NCBI GenBank assembly: GCA_023391105.1
Contig: JAEWBO010000011.1
Span: forward strand, 1-64,000
Length of the DNA: 64,000 nucleotides
Direction of reading: 5' to 3'
From: Bacillota bacterium
Lineage (GTDB): Bacteria > Bacillota > Clostridia > Christensenellales > SZUA-584
The position numbers and the translations under genes were made by a program. The notes below the pieces were generated by a model that made no database searches, had not been told where the DNA came from, and saw only the letters and a program-made list of their open reading frames with translations. This document shows positions 57,749 to 64,000 of the stretch, in pieces; within the stretch, counting starts at the first letter, position 1; every line of letters begins with the position of its first letter.

Positions 57749-58433
57749 TTTGTGTGTTAAAACGGTAGCCGACGCCCCTTATGGTCTCAATGTAATCCCC
57801 ATACTCGCGCAGCTTCCTTCTTAGGTTGGTGATATGTACATCAACGGTACGTGTTTCACCAAAATAATCATATCCCCATACCTTATTCAATATGGCGTCA
57901 CGTGTGAACACCTGTGAACCGTTGGACATCAGCAGCACCAGAAGATCAAATTCTTTAAGCGTCAGCAGAAGCTTGTCGTCACGGATGCAAGCTTTGTATC
58001 CAACTGTATCCACTTTAAGCTGTTTGAAATTCATCGTAGCAGGCATTGGCGTATCAGATTTCTTGGTGCGGCGCAGCAAAGCCTTCACGCGCGCGGAGAG
58101 CTCACGCATACTAAACGGTTTCGTGATGTAGTCGTCCGCGCCAAGCTCCAGCCCAATAATTTTGTCTATCTCCTCTGAACGTGCTGTGACCATGATGACC
58201 GGCATTCTCGCAAGGGTATCATCTGAACGTATCTTCTTCAATACATTGAGGCCATCTATCCCGGGAAGCATTTGATCGAGCAGGACGATATCGGGACGAG
58301 TCTTCCCAAGAATCGTTACAGCCATTTCGCCGGTATCAGCGCGCAAAACGTCGTAACCTTCCTTTTTGAGGTTAAACTCCAACAGCTCCAATATGTTTTG
58401 CTCGTCGTCAACAACCAAAACCTTCTCATTCAT
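57732..58433 (-). CDS. OmpR/PhoB-family response regulator
   Basis: The ATG at 58433 shares one base with the pgeF stop and gives 233 residues. The receiver has the acidic pair VVDDE, the phosphorylation aspartate in DIVLLDQMLPG, and Lys in ITKPFSMRELSARVKALLRR. The C-terminal winged helix includes LTLKEFDLLVLLMSN and VDVHITNLRRKLRE. The closest pattern is PhoP/PhoB. The partner kinase follows directly. Confidence 0.95.
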   Translation of the reverse strand: MNEKVLVVDDEQNILELLEFNLKKEGYDVLRADTGEMAVTILGKTRPDIVLLDQMLPGIDGLNVLKKIRSDDTLARMPVIMVTARSEEIDKIIGLELGADDYITKPFSMRELSARVKALLRRTKKSDTPMPATMNFKQLKVDTVGYKACIRDDKLLLTLKEFDLLVLLMSNGSQVFTRDAILNKVWGYDYFGETRTVDVHITNLRRKLREYGDYIETIRGVGYRFNTQNEQNI

Positions 58434-59257
58434 TAATATTCGTCCTTTAAAGAGAGCACGGCAAACATTGCGCCCGTATTTCCACGGTCTCTTCGATGCG
58501 AGAAAAAAAGAGACTCTTCCGCAAACGTACATAAAGCCGCGTCTGTGATGTTTTCCGCTCTTAAGCCTGCCGAAAGCATATCATCTGCGCAGGCTTTATT
58601 CAGGTCCACATAAAGCTTGCGGTCACGCGTCTGGATCACACTGTCTCCGAATTCATGAACAAAGATGTCTTTTACCTCTTTGCCCACTTCAAAATGGGCC
58701 ACGCTGATACAGGGGCCTATTGCGGCAAGTATATCGCCCCGGTTGCACCCTATGTCAGCAAGTGCGTTAACAGCATTTCGCACCATATGTGCCGCTACAC
58801 CGCGCCAACCGGCATGGCACACAGCCACTGCGCGCCGATGAGGATCATAAAAAAACAGCGGAACACAGTCCGCATGTGTAGAAAGGATCGGGATACCGAT
58901 CTCACTTGTATACAAGCCGTCACAGTACTCCGGCAAAGGAACGTCAAGAATCCCCCTCCCTGCGTCCTCCTTATGAACGTGATAAATGGAAGGGCTGTGC
59001 GCATAATTGATTCCCACAGCTTTATGCTCATCGAACCCGACCGCTTGCGCAAACCGTGTGAAATTCTCAGTAAAGTTTTCTTCACACTGCTCACGCGTGC
59101 GGCTGAAATTGAGTGTATCAAAAGGCTTTGGGCTCACACCGCCGATGCGTGTTGAAAACGCGCAGATGACACCGCCTGCTTGTTCAAACGAGGGTATCGT
59201 TAAATACTTGACACCGTTTTTTTCCCTTAACACCATACCTGGTTCCATTGAATGCAT
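58433..59257 (-). CDS. pgeF: Peptidoglycan editing factor PgeF (YlmD/YfiH, multicopper polyphenol oxidase-like)
   Basis: PgeF removes wrong amino acids from peptidoglycan precursors; older annotation calls it laccase. The 274-residue protein has the metal-binding motifs HADCVPLFFYDP and VCHAGWRGVAAHMV, and VGINYAHSPSIYHVH. The ATG at 59257 follows nrdR by 3 nt. A second ATG is at the fourth codon. The ylmC-pgeF neighbourhood near sigG recalls Bacillus ylmC and ylmD. Confidence 0.94.
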   Translation of the reverse strand: MHSMEPGMVLREKNGVKYLTIPSFEQAGGVICAFSTRIGGVSPKPFDTLNFSRTREQCEENFTENFTRFAQAVGFDEHKAVGINYAHSPSIYHVHKEDAGRGILDVPLPEYCDGLYTSEIGIPILSTHADCVPLFFYDPHRRAVAVCHAGWRGVAAHMVRNAVNALADIGCNRGDILAAIGPCISVAHFEVGKEVKDIFVHEFGDSVIQTRDRKLYVDLNKACADDMLSAGLRAENITDAALCTFAEESLFFSHRRDRGNTGAMFAVLSLKDEY

Positions 59258-59260
59258 ATA

Positions 59261-59716
59261 TTATTTCTCTTCCAGTAATCGCTGCAGCTCTTGCATAAAA
59301 GTATCCACGTCTTTAAACTCCTTATAGACAGATGCAAAACGCACATAAGCCACATCGTCGAGCTCTTTTAGCCCGCGCATGACGAGCCCACCAATCTCCT
59401 TCGAGGATATCTCCTGCCTTAGAGAATTAAAAATGGTTTTTTCAACGTTGGAAACAAGCTCTTCGATATCCTGCATGGGAACGGGACGCTTTTCGCAGGC
59501 CTTTATAATGCCCATCTTAATTTTATCCGAATCGTACGGGACTCTCTCACCGTTCTTTTTAACGATCAAAAGCGGCAGACTGTCGATCTTCTCATAAGTG
59601 GTGAAGCGCTTTTTGCACTCGAGACATTCTCGGCGGCGCCTTATAGAACTGCCTTCGTCAGTGGGTCTTGAATCAACAACCTTGCTCTCGGGATGTCCAC
59701 AAAAAACGCATTTCAT
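59261..59716 (-). CDS. nrdR: Transcriptional repressor NrdR
   Basis: NrdR represses ribonucleotide reductase genes when dATP is bound. The ATG at 59716 gives the family start MKCVFCGH and 151 residues; GGGGGTT lies upstream. The N-terminal zinc ribbon has CVFC and CLEC, followed by KKRFTTYE. The ATP-cone carries PLLIVKKNGERVPYDSDKI. No nrd gene is in the window, so it acts elsewhere. Confidence 0.97.
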   Translation of the reverse strand: MKCVFCGHPESKVVDSRPTDEGSSIRRRRECLECKKRFTTYEKIDSLPLLIVKKNGERVPYDSDKIKMGIIKACEKRPVPMQDIEELVSNVEKTIFNSLRQEISSKEIGGLVMRGLKELDDVAYVRFASVYKEFKDVDTFMQELQRLLEEK

Positions 59717-59742
59717 AACCAACCCCCAATACTTTTGTCTAT

Positions 59743-59770
59743 ATTATAACATAATATCGGATAATTACAA
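59743..59770 (-). promoter_or_regulatory. Sigma-A promoter of nrdR
   Basis: TTGTAA (complement of 59765-59770) and a perfect TATAAT (59743-59748) are separated by 16 nt. The -35 directly follows the stop of the upstream YlmC-like gene. No NrdR box was recognised. Confidence 0.7.
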
Positions 59771-60031
59771 TTAAACCTGATAGTTGGGCATGGAATTAAT
59801 ATCAACTTCCACAAGTATCACATCTTCCCCGAATTTTCGTATATTTTGCCATGGGATGACACTGTCTTTGTCTCCCTTAAACAAAAAAGAAAACCTTGAC
59901 GGGCCGGGCACAACGATACCGCACACCTTTCCTGCGCTTATATCAATAACCAGATCGCACAAGTAGCCAAGGCGCGCACCGTCCAACATGTTTACCACTT
60001 CCATTTGCCGAAGCTTGGTATACCGCGTCAT
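59771..60031 (-). CDS. YlmC/YmxH-family PRC-barrel sporulation protein
   Basis: The 86-residue protein starts at 60031 after AGAGGTGATATT. The upstream in-frame ATG at 60052 is less likely. It has the short PRC-barrel pattern of YlmC/YmxH: LRQMEVVNMLDGARLGYLCDL and GPSRFSFLFKGDKDSVIPW, ending in a VEV strand. These proteins are restricted to spore formers and are expressed in sporulation, but their role is unclear. It lies just after sigG. Confidence 0.9.
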   Translation of the reverse strand: MTRYTKLRQMEVVNMLDGARLGYLCDLVIDISAGKVCGIVVPGPSRFSFLFKGDKDSVIPWQNIRKFGEDVILVEVDINSMPNYQV

Positions 60032-60065
60032 AATATCACCTCTGTTTATCATATATCCGCAAAAT

Positions 60066-60112
60066 AAAAAAAAGACCGCCGCGCTTCTTTTTTTCGCAAT
60101 GGTCTTTTTTGG
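60066..60112 (-). terminator. Terminator of sigG
   Basis: AAAAAAGACC and GGTCTTTTTT form a 10-bp stem, rich in A-T at the base, with a loop of about 24 nt and a following T run on the minus strand. It ends the sigG transcript 4 nt after the stop. Confidence 0.7.
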
Positions 60113-60115
60113 TTT

Positions 60116-60889
60116 TCAGATACTGCGTCTCATGCTCTTTAGCGCGTTCTTTTCCAATCTTGAAACCTGAGCCTGACTGATGCCGATTTCATCCGCCACT
60201 TCCATCTGCGTTTTGCCCTGATAAAACCGCATCGTGATGATATTCTTTTCGCGCTCGCTCAATTTGTCAATCGCTTCTTTGAGCGCGATGCCTTCCAGCC
60301 AATTCTCATCGGCGCAGCTTTTGTCCTGAAGCTGGTCCATAACGTATATTGCGTCGGCTCCGTCGTGATAGACAGGCTCATACAGCGATACAGGGTCTTG
60401 AATCGCATCCAGCGCAAACACGACATCTTCTACATTAACGCCCAGCTCCTTGGCGATCTTCTCCACGCTGGGTTCCGTGCTGTCTTTCTTAGAAAGCGTG
60501 TTTCTGACCTGAAGGGCTTTGTAAGCGATATCGCGCAGCGATCTTGACACACGTATGCTGTTGTTATCGCGCAGATATCGACGCAATTCTCCGGTGATCA
60601 TTGGAACAGCATACGTAGAAAAGCGAACACCCAATTCAACATTAAAATTATCGATAGCTTTTATAAGTCCGATACACCCGACTTGAAAAAGGTCATCCAT
60701 ATTCTCGCGCCGTCCTGTAAAACGCTGGATCACACTTAATACAAGCCGAAGATTTCCTCTGATAAATTCTTCCCGTGCTTTTTGGTCACCCTCTTTAATC
60801 CGAATCATCATCTCCTTCATTTGCTTTGGTTTCATAATTGGCAGCTTAGACGTGTCAACGCCGCAGATCTCAACTTTATTTATAAGCAT
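60116..60889 (-). CDS. sigG: RNA polymerase sporulation sigma factor SigG
   Basis: SigG runs late forespore transcription, including SASP genes such as those at 6946-7363. The 257-residue protein begins with the SigG-specific NKVEICGVDTSKLPI. Region 2 holds NLRLVLSVIQRF and DDLFQVGCIGLIKAIDNFN, plus FSTYAVPMITGELRRYLRDN. Region 4 holds SEREKNIITMRFYQGKTQ and EIGISQAQVSRLEKNAL. GGAGATATGAC precedes the ATG. The upstream sigma-F-type promoter fits the known control of sigG. Confidence 0.97.
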   Translation of the reverse strand: MLINKVEICGVDTSKLPIMKPKQMKEMMIRIKEGDQKAREEFIRGNLRLVLSVIQRFTGRRENMDDLFQVGCIGLIKAIDNFNVELGVRFSTYAVPMITGELRRYLRDNNSIRVSRSLRDIAYKALQVRNTLSKKDSTEPSVEKIAKELGVNVEDVVFALDAIQDPVSLYEPVYHDGADAIYVMDQLQDKSCADENWLEGIALKEAIDKLSEREKNIITMRFYQGKTQMEVADEIGISQAQVSRLEKNALKSMRRSI

Positions 60890-60920
60890 GTCATATCTCC
60901 TCGGTCGGCTTTGATATGAC

Positions 60921-60950
60921 TAGCTTTGCCATGCAAAATTTCTTTTATAC
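60921..60950 (-). promoter_or_regulatory. Sigma-F-type promoter of sigG
   Basis: GTATA (complement of 60946-60950), a 15-nt spacer, then GGCAAAGCTA (60921-60930). This matches the sigma-F pattern GYATA and GGnnAnAmTr at all fixed positions but one. It lies about 32 nt before the gene start. Confidence 0.65.
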
Positions 60951-61085
60951 TGTTGAAAAACTGATAAAAACGGGCTGAAACTGCCTGTATAGTGTCATAG
61001 AAAACATGCTGAAATTGAAGAATTCAGCGCCTTAACAGCACACCAACTCATTCATGTGAAACTAATGATCTCCAAGATGTAACAG

Positions 61086-61118
61086 AAAAAAAATAAAGGC
61101 TGCAAATCGCTGCAGCAC
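61086..61118 (-). terminator. Terminator of the folD-ispA operon
   Basis: GCTGCA/TGCAGC is a 6-bp stem with a 6-nt loop, followed on the minus strand by TTTATTTTTTTT. It lies 15-20 nt after the ispA stop. Confidence 0.8.
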
Positions 61119-61133
61119 CCTTACGTGTTTGTG

Positions 61134-62021
61134 TTATCTGTCGCGTTCCAGCATGAATTCCGCCAGCGCTTTGAGCCCTTCGGCACGTTCTCCGAAGCGT
61201 CTCAATATAGTGATGGCTTCGTCCGTTTTTTCCTTTGCGATGCATCTGGACGCGTTGATTCCGTATACGCGCGCGAAGGTCATTTTTTCTGCGTCTTTGT
61301 CTTTGCCGATCGACTTGCCAAGCTTGCGTGCGTCTCCCTCTTCATCCAAAATATCATCTACGATCTGGAATGCCAGACCCAAATTCTCGCCATATATGCC
61401 AAGCGCGCGAATGTCGTCTGCATCGGCACAAAAAAGCGCCGCACCTGCGGTGACAGATGCTTTTATCATGGCGGCGGTTTTGCGCTCATGAATGTAATGC
61501 AGCACCAGCGCGTCCACATCCTTGCCCTCAAACTCAAGATCAATCGTCTGCCCAGCGATCATGCCCTTCACTCCGGACGCGCCCGCGATAATCTGCATGG
61601 CCTTGACAACATCCAGTTTGTCTTCTCTGTTCTTCTGTGCAAGCCTCAGCAGAGCTTCAAACGCGCAGTTTAGCAGCCCGTCTCCCGCGAGCAGCGCAAA
61701 GGCTTCACCAAAAACCACATGATTGGTGGGTTTGCCGCGCCGAATCACGTCGTTGTCCATGGCTGGCAGGTCGTCGTGAATCAGCGAATACGTATGTATC
61801 ATTTCGATCGCGCACGCGACATCAAGCGCCTGTGCCATATCGCCGAACATGCTTGCGGACAGCATGCAAAGAACGGGCCGCAATCGTTTGCCGCCCGCTT
61901 TTAGGCTGTAGCTCATGGCGTCCTTCAATATACCAGGCTCACACATTTCATCCATGAGAACGTCCAATCGCCCATTGACGATACCAGCGATCGTTTTCAT
62001 ATCTTCACTTACTTTAGACAT
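61134..62021 (-). CDS. ispA: Farnesyl diphosphate synthase (polyprenyl synthetase family)
   Basis: The 295-residue prenyltransferase makes farnesyl diphosphate for undecaprenyl phosphate and quinones. The first Asp-rich motif is HDDLPAMDNDVIRRGKPTNH, and the second is QIVDDILDEEGD. KAGGKRLRPVLC carries the pyrophosphate-binding residues. The short space between Asp motif and Arg suggests a C15 product; geranylgeranyl chain length is possible. It overlaps xseB by 13 nt. Confidence 0.95.
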   Translation of the reverse strand: MSKVSEDMKTIAGIVNGRLDVLMDEMCEPGILKDAMSYSLKAGGKRLRPVLCMLSASMFGDMAQALDVACAIEMIHTYSLIHDDLPAMDNDVIRRGKPTNHVVFGEAFALLAGDGLLNCAFEALLRLAQKNREDKLDVVKAMQIIAGASGVKGMIAGQTIDLEFEGKDVDALVLHYIHERKTAAMIKASVTAGAALFCADADDIRALGIYGENLGLAFQIVDDILDEEGDARKLGKSIGKDKDAEKMTFARVYGINASRCIAKEKTDEAITILRRFGERAEGLKALAEFMLERDR

Positions 62022-62209
62022 GACGCATCCCCTTCGGCATCCAAAATGTCGATTTTCGTTTTGTATTCTTTTAGCTTTTTCTGAAGTGTCTCGGCAAGCT
62101 TGACGCCTTCGGTATAAAGCACCATGCTCTTTTCAATGCCTTCTTCACCCGACTGCAGACGACGCGTGATATCCTCCAGCTTTTCAAGGTCTTTTTCAAA
62201 ATCAGCCAT
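62009..62209 (-). CDS. xseB: Exodeoxyribonuclease VII small subunit
   Basis: XseB is the small helical subunit of exonuclease VII, several copies of which bind each XseA. The 66-residue protein carries the signature FEKDLEKLEDITRRLQSGEE and a GIEKSMVLYTEGVKLAE helix. It overlaps xseA by 8 nt and ispA by 13 nt. Confidence 0.95.
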   Translation of the reverse strand: MADFEKDLEKLEDITRRLQSGEEGIEKSMVLYTEGVKLAETLQKKLKEYKTKIDILDAEGDASCLK

Positions 62210-63437
62210 TTGATTCCCTCTTTCTTGTCACAGCGATGCGTCCGTCGAAGAACTCAATCTCCATGTCGTCTGCTGACTTAGCAGACGATGTCACAATGCC
62301 CTCCTGACTATGGACAATTGCGAAACCTCGCTCCAGCACTCGAAGCGGATTTAAATCCTCAAGACGATCACGATATCTGTCGAGCCTCATTTCCTGCCTG
62401 TCAAACGTGTTCGTTAAGCTGTTTTTCATCAGCTTCATGTTTGCATTCAAAGATTCTTCGGCACGGCTTAGCATAAGCCGCAGCGCGTGTGGGCTCACTG
62501 CGCTTCTAAGCCTTTGAAGCTGAGCGTCTCGGCTCTCGAACATGTCGATTAATGCGTCTAGCAGCGTCTTTTTCTGCCTGTCCAAGGCGTCAAGCAGCGC
62601 CCGCTTCTCTCTGATCACAAGCTCGGCTGCCGCCGACGGCGTGGGCGCTCGCAGATCAGCCGCCATATCGCATAACGAGTAATCCGTCTCATGGCCGACT
62701 GCGGACACAACGGGAATTTTCGACGAATATACGGCGCGCGCCACACTTTCTTCGTTAAACGGCGCAAGGTCTTCAAACGATCCGCCGCCGCGCGCCACAA
62801 TAATGACATCCGCATTGGCCTTATCATTAAAATACGCGATACCGCAGCAAATTCGAGGCGCCGCATCAGCACCCTGCACGGGCACCGGATAAACTATAAT
62901 GTGAATGCCGTCAAACCGTCTCGTGGATACGTTGATGATATCGTGAAGCACCGCGCCGGAAGGCGACGTCACCACGCCGATGCGCAGCGGAAACTCCGGT
63001 AACGGCTTTTTATGAGCTTCTGCAAAGAGCCCTTCCTGAAAGAGCTTTTGTTTCGTGCGTTCAAAACGCGCATAAAGGTCTCCGGTACCGCCCAGCACTG
63101 CCGAATCCACAATTAGCTGTACCGACGCGTTCTTTCTGTAAAACGAAATGCGCCCGCCGATCTCCAGCAATGCACCGTCTGAAATGACTTCCATATCAGG
63201 GTGTCGTTGAAAATCATACACGACGCAATCAAGCATTGCGTTTTCATCCTTCAGTGTGAAGTAAGCATTGCCCACAGAGGAATGACCAAAGTTTGTGACC
63301 TCGCCCACCACCTTGACCGTGCTCAAGAAAGGATCGCTGAACATTTTCCGGCTGATGTATTCGGTCATCTGAGAGACGCTGAAAACGACTTCTCCCACGG
63401 ATTTTTTCTTTGAGGATACGACCGTTCGATCAGCCAT
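62202..63437 (-). CDS. xseA: Exodeoxyribonuclease VII large subunit
   Basis: XseA is the catalytic subunit of exonuclease VII, which degrades single-stranded DNA. The 411-residue protein has an N-terminal OB domain (FSVSQMTEYISRKM, VVGEVTNFGHSSVG), the catalytic region VTSPSGAVLHDIINVSTRR and IIVARGGGSFEDLAPFNEE, VSAVGHETDYSL, and a long coiled C-terminus. It overlaps folD by 8 nt. Confidence 0.96.
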   Translation of the reverse strand: MADRTVVSSKKKSVGEVVFSVSQMTEYISRKMFSDPFLSTVKVVGEVTNFGHSSVGNAYFTLKDENAMLDCVVYDFQRHPDMEVISDGALLEIGGRISFYRKNASVQLIVDSAVLGGTGDLYARFERTKQKLFQEGLFAEAHKKPLPEFPLRIGVVTSPSGAVLHDIINVSTRRFDGIHIIVYPVPVQGADAAPRICCGIAYFNDKANADVIIVARGGGSFEDLAPFNEESVARAVYSSKIPVVSAVGHETDYSLCDMAADLRAPTPSAAAELVIREKRALLDALDRQKKTLLDALIDMFESRDAQLQRLRSAVSPHALRLMLSRAEESLNANMKLMKNSLTNTFDRQEMRLDRYRDRLEDLNPLRVLERGFAIVHSQEGIVTSSAKSADDMEIEFFDGRIAVTRKRESNG

Positions 63438-64000
63438 AAAGCCTTGCCGCTTCGATTGTATTTTCCAGCAGCATCGTGATAGTCATTGGACCCACGCCGC
63501 CCGGTACAGGCGTGATAAACTTGGCTTTTTCTGCGGCTTCCGCAAACAACACATCACCTTTTAGTTTTCCGTCCACCTTTGTCGTACCGACGTCGATAAC
63601 CACCGCGCCCGGCTTAACGAAATCTCCGGTGATCATTTCCGGGCGACCCACAGCCGCGACCAGTATATCCGCGTTGGCACAGATTTTATCGAGATCCCGC
63701 GTGCGCGAATGGCAGATTGTGACCGTCGCGTTCTCACCCATAAGCAGATGAGCCACCGGTTTGCCGACCATATTGCTGCGTCCCACAACAACAGCATTTT
63801 TGCCGCTGATCTGCGTTCCTGTGCTTTTTATAAGATGCATGATGCCTTTGGGTGTACAGGGAATAAACCCTTTTTCACCGACAAAAAGCCGCCCCGCTGT
63901 GACCACATGCAAGCCGTCCACATCCTTGTCTGGATTAACCGCGCGAAGAACCGCCAATGTATCAAGCGGCTTTGGCAATGGAAGTTGAATGAGTATGCCA
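63430..64000 (-). CDS. folD: Methylenetetrahydrofolate dehydrogenase / cyclohydrolase (5-prime end cut by window)
   Basis: FolD interconverts 5,10-methylene-THF and 10-formyl-THF. The frame runs off the right edge. The visible part reads through GILIQLPLPKPLDTL near the edge, with DKDVDGLHVVTAGRL, the NADP-binding VVGRSNMVGKPVAHLL, DVGTTKVDGKLKGDV and the C-terminal TPVPGGVGPMTITMLLENT. About 190 of 280-290 residues are present. 10-Formyl-THF is the donor used by Fmt in this window. Confidence 0.96.
   Translation of the reverse strand, partial: GILIQLPLPKPLDTLAVLRAVNPDKDVDGLHVVTAGRLFVGEKGFIPCTPKGIMHLIKSTGTQISGKNAVVVGRSNMVGKPVAHLLMGENATVTICHSRTRDLDKICANADILVAAVGRPEMITGDFVKPGAVVIDVGTTKVDGKLKGDVLFAEAAEKAKFITPVPGGVGPMTITMLLENTIEAARLYG

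Overview
This window comes from a spore-forming member of the Bacillota, most likely of class Clostridia. Three things point there: alpha/beta-type SASP genes, sigG and a SpoVM-like peptide; Shine-Dalgarno sites close to AGGAGGTGA with frequent TTG and GTG starts; and gene order that repeats several conserved blocks of the Bacillus and Clostridium chromosome. Genus and species cannot be set from the sequence. Nearly every gene is on the minus strand. I see no prophage, insertion sequence, CRISPR array or defence island. This is a core chromosomal segment.

Layout from left to right, with minus-strand transcription running right to left. 37-192: tRNA-Asp and tRNA-Val. 381-6793: complete translation-coupled histidine operon hisZ-G-D-B-H-A-F-IE, without hisC, preceded by a promoter and a palindromic operator-like site. 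6946-7363: two SASP genes. 7452-11469: asp23-like gene, fakA and recG, diverging from rpmB (plus strand). 11966-26567: one very long operon yicC-remA-gmk-rpoZ-coaBC-priA-def-def-fmt-rsmB-rlmN-prpC-prkC-rsgA-rpe-thiN, then a 54-residue membrane peptide and a 21-residue SpoVM homologue. 26776-35179: galU-ahcY-mtaD-lipoprotein-gatC-gatA-gatB. 35364-46374: lepA-hemW, then the HrcA/CIRCE heat-shock operon hrcA-grpE-dnaK-dnaJ-prmA-rsmE-mtaB, then a HIT protein. 46499-47113: a lone plus-strand LUD-domain gene. 47271-55810: rimP-nusA-ylxR-ylxQ-infB-rbfA-nrnA-truB-ribF and a VOC protein. 56003-60889: sigG, a YlmC/YmxH-like gene, nrdR, pgeF and a PhoP/PhoR-like two-component pair. 61134-64000: folD (cut by the right edge), xseA, xseB and ispA.

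Most genes serve translation (initiation, amidotransferase, rRNA and tRNA modification, N-terminal formylation and deformylation), DNA repair and restart, protein folding, cofactor and amino-acid synthesis, and sporulation. The most useful observations are features an ordinary ORF caller would miss. These are the spoVM-like gene (11966-12031), its membrane-peptide neighbour (12049-12213), a probable AUU start for rimP (55810), a good sigma-F-type promoter before sigG, and the palindrome at the his promoter. I found no clearly undescribed multigene system and do not claim one.
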